Positions 29,388-33,185 of a stretch of DNA of 33,185 bases are shown in pieces (positions within the stretch are counted from its first letter, which is position 1; each line of letters begins with the position of its first letter). The notes beneath the pieces are model-generated. The model made no database searches. It saw only the letters and a program-made list of their open reading frames with translations, and had not been told where the DNA came from. Both the position numbers and the translations under genes were made by a program. The stretch comes from Chara braunii. Taxonomy: Eukaryota > Streptophyta > Charophyceae > Charales > Characeae. The stretch is taken from contig BFEA01000071.1 of NCBI GenBank assembly GCA_003427395.1, forward strand, positions 2,088,908 to 2,122,092, read 5' to 3'.

Positions 29388-31564
29388 CCAAGGGTAAGGT
29401 AGTTATCCCTATAAATCCCTATTCGGGTCATGGGTGTTTCTCTGACTGCTCTAGGGAGATCCACTACAAATGATGATTGGATAACAAAACCTGCGCTAGA
29501 AAAAATGTCCCAATGGAAAAATTAACGTACTTTTTTATTTGGAAGGACCATAATCATCAATAATGTAATACTAGCATCCATTTGGTACAAGTCTGCAATC
29601 TTGTCACTCTCTAGGGCAGCAACAAAGGCATTGAAAAAATTATTGATATCCTTTCTCTGAAGGGGAAATCATGAAACTCAAAGAGTAATTCCAAAGGTAG
29701 CATGGTTTACGCTTATCCAGCCTAAATCGAAAGGGGAATTATGTATTTTAGATTCATCTTTACAATGTCAGGCATTGTCTCTTCAATGGATTAAAATCAC
29801 TGATATTTTCACCAGAGGTTCCCTGGCTACCAATAGCCCTAGAGCAAATCCGGCATTTGGCGCCATCCACAATTGAAGGGATACATCCACTCACATGGGT
29901 AGAAAATTGTTATTGGTTCATTCAAAGAGGAAACCTACATACACATGAAGAAGGGATGGGGGAAAAAGCAAACTGTCAGGATAACTTTTGGGGTTCTCTT
30001 ATCAAAACCTGGACTGACCATTCCCATCACGATATGAAGAAGTGTTAAGACAACCTCTTTTTGGCAATAGATGGATCACAGACAGCAATGGGTGTGTTTA
30101 CGATAGTTCTTCACCTCCATGGTCAACCTGGGTTAAAAGGGGAATCCTGAGGATCAAGGATATATGAAATCCATCGGTAAAAAATCGGAAGTCTGTAGAG
30201 CAACTTAGATTCACTCTCAAATATGCTCACCACCTACCTGAAATGTTGGACCAAATAATTTTCTCCATTCATCTGGCCTGGGTAAAAACGCTAAGAAAAG
30301 GATACCGCCTGCAGGATTCAGATTGGGTGGCGAGATATGATTCAGACAATGTATGGATAATAGGTCAGGTTGTTTGCCAATATCGGGATGGAGCAATGGT
30401 AAATCTTTTTCGTTTACAACATGATTTTTTTTTGGCCAGGTATGATCCAGAAAGAGTGGAGTGGGTGCCCAACAAAATGTTATATAGGATTAGGGTCCTA
30501 CTTCACACAATACCTAGCCACACAACACTTGCTCGATGGCGAGCCTACTACCCGAAAATCCCAATAGCAGAACTTCCTCTTGACCCTGAGGAATGTACAT
30601 GGAAGGTTTCAAAGAGAGGTAAGCCCAGAACGCTTCAATCTCTAACTGTCAAGGCAACCTATCGGATGTTGAGACCCAAAGTCGATGCTCCAGCGATTGT
30701 ACAAGATAGATGGGTAAGACATCTCAACATTCACATAGATCAGTTCAGATCAGTACAATGGTTCCGATCCACTAAGGAAAGGCCAGCCAAATTTGCTTCA
30801 CTCCAATGGCAAATTATACATAGATGTTTGTCTACCAGTGACTGGTTGATAGATCACTCAACACTGGAACAGAGGGGTTTGGCGTTACCATGGTGTCGAT
30901 CTTGTCACATGGCATTTCCCTCACGTAAATATAGAGAAACGATTGAACACATTTTTACTCAGTGTCCAGGGTCCATCCTTATGTGGCGACGTTGAGACTG
31001 TATTTGGCGAAGACTAACGGGCCTTGAGTGGTCTTGGGATTGGAGAGCCCTTTTACTAGGACAATGAAATCGGGGTGATCTGTCCCTCTCCACATTTCAA
31101 TCAAATCTATTTCGCCTTGCTAGGAAAGCTATCATATTGGCCATATGGCAAAAAGGAGGTGTGTATATGTAATGGAGGAGGTGAGTATGGAAGGGAGGGA
31201 ATGTTCTCAGAATATCAAACAATTTGTGAAAACAGAAATCCGGGTTCAATGGGCTAATCTTAAAGTTAAATTAAAATTTATAACTCAGAAGAAAGACATC
31301 CAAAAATCTATTCTCAAATTCACAATTGACTAGCTAGGGGGTTCTCGGGAGCAAGGAATTGGACATGTGGTATGGCCTGATGAGAATGAGTCTGGGATGC
31401 CTCTCAAGAAGAGTTACTTGCTACATTTTTATGACTGGTTTGATATTCAGTCAGGGGAATTCCTCAGAGATGCTGCATGTTTTTTTGAACTGTTCCCTTC
31501 CTCGGAGTTAGCTTTAGTAGAAAATCAATGGTTTGGTGGGAGAAGGTCAGATAATGAAGAATAA
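29388..31564 (+). pseudogene. LINE C-terminal region with zinc-finger RVT domain
   Basis: Broken pieces carry typical plant LINE strings: VAWFTLIQPKSKGELCILDS, QCQALSLQWI. The longest open piece, 30243-30995 (250 codons), ends with CRSCHMAF...ETIEHIFTQCP, the C-x2-C...H-x4-C pattern of the zinc-binding domain found downstream of RT in plant LINEs. 31075-31564 continues in two frames with ILAIWQKRRCVY-like and QKKDIQKSILKFTID. There is no RNase H domain that I can see. Confidence 0.8.
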
Positions 31565-31837
31565 TTAATCATCATTAGGAGGATTAGAACTGCTAGAGGT
31601 GCATGTTCTATATGGTGGTCTGATCATGACTGAAGAGGTGGTTTTGATCCTTTTTTACTCTTATCAAGCTGTAACACTGGACATTTTTCTATATAAGGGA
31701 CGCTGAACCCGGTTTTCAGTAGGTGATACTCCCCACCAATAGACTGGAGTCTCGACTGGGTGGTTAGGAATGACTGCTCTTATCACCATTCCTAATGACT
31801 TCAGTTGTGTTTAAAAAAAAAAAAAAAAAAAAAAAAA
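31565..31837 (+). repeat. LINE 3' UTR and tail (e) with poly(A)
   Basis: After the last codons there are ~130 bp of UTR, a TATATAAG string at about 31690, then the block GGGACGCTGAACCCGG... ACTCCCCACCAATAGA (31697-31747). GACTGCTCTTATCACC and GTTGTGTTTA follow before 25 A's (31813-31837). Parts of this block recur at 11082, 11429 (minus), 18412 and 22847. The short stem-loop AGT/ACT in this copy replaces AGC/GCT of the others. Confidence 0.85.
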
Positions 31838-31849
31838 GTGAGACCGAAA

Positions 31850-32017
31850 AGTGAAAAGAAAAAAAAAAAACAGAATAATATGTGGGTGAGCACGTTTTGA
31901 CACCGCCATCTTTGATGATTTTTTTTTTTTTTTTTTGGCTTAGCAAAATGCCTTCAAGATTTACAGGCATGTACCTTAGATCATAAAAAACTCAAAAAAA
32001 AAAAAAAAAAAAAAAAA
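31850..32017. repeat. cluster of A and T homopolymers
   Basis: An A-rich run at 31858-31870, T19 at about 31918-31936 and A23 at about 31995-32017, within 170 bp of the LINE poly(A). These may be ends of several nested retroposed copies. Confidence 0.85.
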
Positions 32018-32040
32018 GGTCTATGCTCTGAAATATTTTT

Positions 32041-32150
32041 TGGCGGGGGCCGAACTCCTTCAGGTTCGGACCCCAAACGGGACCCCGAACGCCCGAACGT
32101 ACGGAGGTCGGCCCGGGAGCCTCCGTACGTACGGGCTGGTAACCATGATA
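32041..32150. repeat. GC-rich inverted array beside poly(A)
   Basis: Repeated CCGAAC/TTCGG/GGACCCC strings enclose a perfect 11-bp inverted repeat, ACGTACGGAGG (32097-32107) and CCTCCGTACGT (32120-32130). It ends in GGTAACCATGATAATGAC, close to GGCAACCATGATAATAAT at the end of the array at 967-1140. Both arrays follow a homopolymer. No transposase is seen. Confidence 0.6.
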
Positions 32151-32375
32151 ATGACAATAAAAAAACCCTGAAAGGCCATGCTGTTTGGTTTTGAGAAGTA
32201 ATTTAATTGGTTGGGGTTCAAAGAAATAGTCCTTAAAGCACCAGTAAGTACATGGGCACCTGGGCCGTCGGCCTGGCACCTCAAATTCTGGAGGTGCGAA
32301 ATGAAAATCCGACTGCCGATCGAATTTATCAACGGCGGGCCCAGCGTTAGGCGTTTCGGCCTCGTTTTCTTATGG

Positions 32376-32659
32376 TGACTTGTAGCGGTACCCCTACGTC
32401 CCGTCAATGAGGCCTGACCAGTTTCAGGTCGTCAGCACGACCTTGATCCGGTACCAGGTTGTTCCCGTACCGGGACCTAGGCCGGTATATCACTTCGGCC
32501 TAGGCCCTGGTCGGGAGGTTGGTTCATTCATTCTTCATTCGTTCATTCATTGAGCCGGACTGAACCTTCACTCAGTTGCTGCTTCTCATGTGTGTCCATC
32601 TTCTCTCTCTCTCTCTCTCCATCTCCATCTCCACACGTGCCCTCCGCACGTGCGCCACA
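32376..32659 (+). repeat. LTR (3' part certain) of a third LTR retrotransposon
   Basis: Ends in GCCACA, one base before a primer-binding site. The left edge is a guess based on TGTAGCGG at 32376. It contains an inverted repeat (GACCTAGGCCG, 32474-32484, against CGGCCTAGG, 32496-32504), TTCATTC repeats (about 32523-32550) and a CT run (about 32601-32618). Confidence 0.5.
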
Positions 32660-32660
32660 T

Positions 32661-32672
32661 TGGTATCGGAGC
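32661..32672 (+). other. primer-binding site (initiator Met tRNA type)
   Basis: TGGTATCGGAGC differs at one base from the plant iMet site TGGTATCAGAGC seen at 2650. It marks the start of an internal region that leaves the window. Confidence 0.75.
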
Positions 32673-33185
32673 GGAGCATCGAACCTCTTCTCCCTCCCTC
32701 CCTCCCCTCCCGCTATTTGCCCACCGCAGATAGCCATCTCCAAGTTCGCTTCTGCACTGCACCTGGTCCGCCAACACGATCGGATGCATCCGCCATCCAA
32801 GCTGGCGCCTTTCTGACCTGTAACATCGCGGTCAACGTCGATCTGCTGTCGCTTGTCCTCCAACTCGACTTCCTGATGCGAGGGCGCGTACCTGGTCTTG
32901 GCGATCGTCTACATGGTCGACATCTGCTCCTACTTTGGTCGCTGCTGCTGACGCCAACGGATTGCATCGTCAAGCGTAGTTGTTGCACCGTTACTTTGTG
33001 AAGCATCCTGGGCGCCGAGTGCCAAGACAGGGAAGAGCTTCGACGACATTCTTGGTGATGCTGCACCCCAACACCCCCCTTGCGATTCGCCCTCCTGATC
33101 ACCCCACCTCCCGATCGCAACTTCCCTTCTCCCTCCCCCCCCGAGCTGCACACCCGATTCTGCCCCTTTCCCCTGCCACTTCCCC
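32673..33185 (+). other. leader of the third LTR element
   Basis: C-rich, with many Ser/Pro codons by chance in several frames. No gag motif is reached before the window ends. Confidence 0.45.

Larger units (their letters stand above)
27830..31837 (+). mobile_element. degenerate non-LTR retrotransposon (LINE, L1-like)
   Basis: Enters with NNTIVYAPNEYISS, which fits the VYAPN strand of a LINE endonuclease, then jumps to the linker before RT, so most of the endonuclease is missing. RT, a long C-terminal region, a CCHC zinc finger, a 3' UTR and 25 A's at the end follow in order. Frameshifts and stops are frequent. It abuts the gag-protease fragment at about 27820, suggesting insertion into it or a shared rearrangement. 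No clear target-site duplication was found. Confidence 0.88.

Overview
This is a eukaryotic, repeat-dense window with one recognisable host gene in pieces. It has long introns, many A/T homopolymer runs, a 635-bp assembly gap and at least three retroelements. Two of these carry a primer-binding site complementary to initiator-methionine tRNA, as in plant-type LTR retrotransposons. The host gene is IFT74, an intraflagellar transport subunit, so the organism makes cilia or flagella at some stage. Plant-type chromovirus, flagellar gene and a multi-kilobase TE-filled intron together suggest a streptophyte alga or other plant with motile gametes. A charophyte such as Chara is my guess, not something the sequence proves.

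Layout. 1-1537: (TG)n microsatellites, a TATA-like site, and a poly(T) tract leading into an array of TCCGG-type motifs. 1538-9507: a nearly complete but dead Ty3/gypsy chromovirus (5' LTR, iMet PBS, gag, protease, RT, RNase H, integrase with chromodomain-like tail, PPT, truncated 3' LTR). Its frames are broken many times and the RT catalytic YLDD reads YLDG. 9508-11640: a tRNA-like fragment, a MITE-like inverted repeat inside a 16-bp direct duplication, and two short retroelement tails. 11655-17489 (minus strand): two adjacent IFT74 exons separated by a 5,442-bp phase-0 intron that holds a foldback hairpin, tandem duplications and the gap. 17490-21900: more duplicated segments and tail copies. 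21920-22810 (minus strand): remains of a second kind of reverse transcriptase. 23950-24750: a candidate minus-strand exon next to a (CCAAAA)n array, then purine-rich DNA. 25107-25810: poly(T), poly(C) and a cluster of short perfect hairpins. 26427-27817: gag-protease part of another LTR-type element. 27830-31837: a degenerate LINE ending in poly(A). 31838-32140: homopolymers and a GC-rich inverted array. 32376-33185: the end of an LTR and PBS of a third LTR element that continues out of the window.

The most interesting structural signal is that the last ~120 bp of the LINE recurs at several places in the window as isolated tail copies. Its core contains a small stem-loop whose stem seems to be kept by paired changes. 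This looks like a LINE 3' recognition tail, carried by 5'-truncated copies or by SINE-like parasites. The other notable points are the IFT74 exon pair, the two GC-rich CCGG/CGTACG arrays that end in the same short sequence, and a near-perfect 94-bp foldback inside the IFT74 intron.
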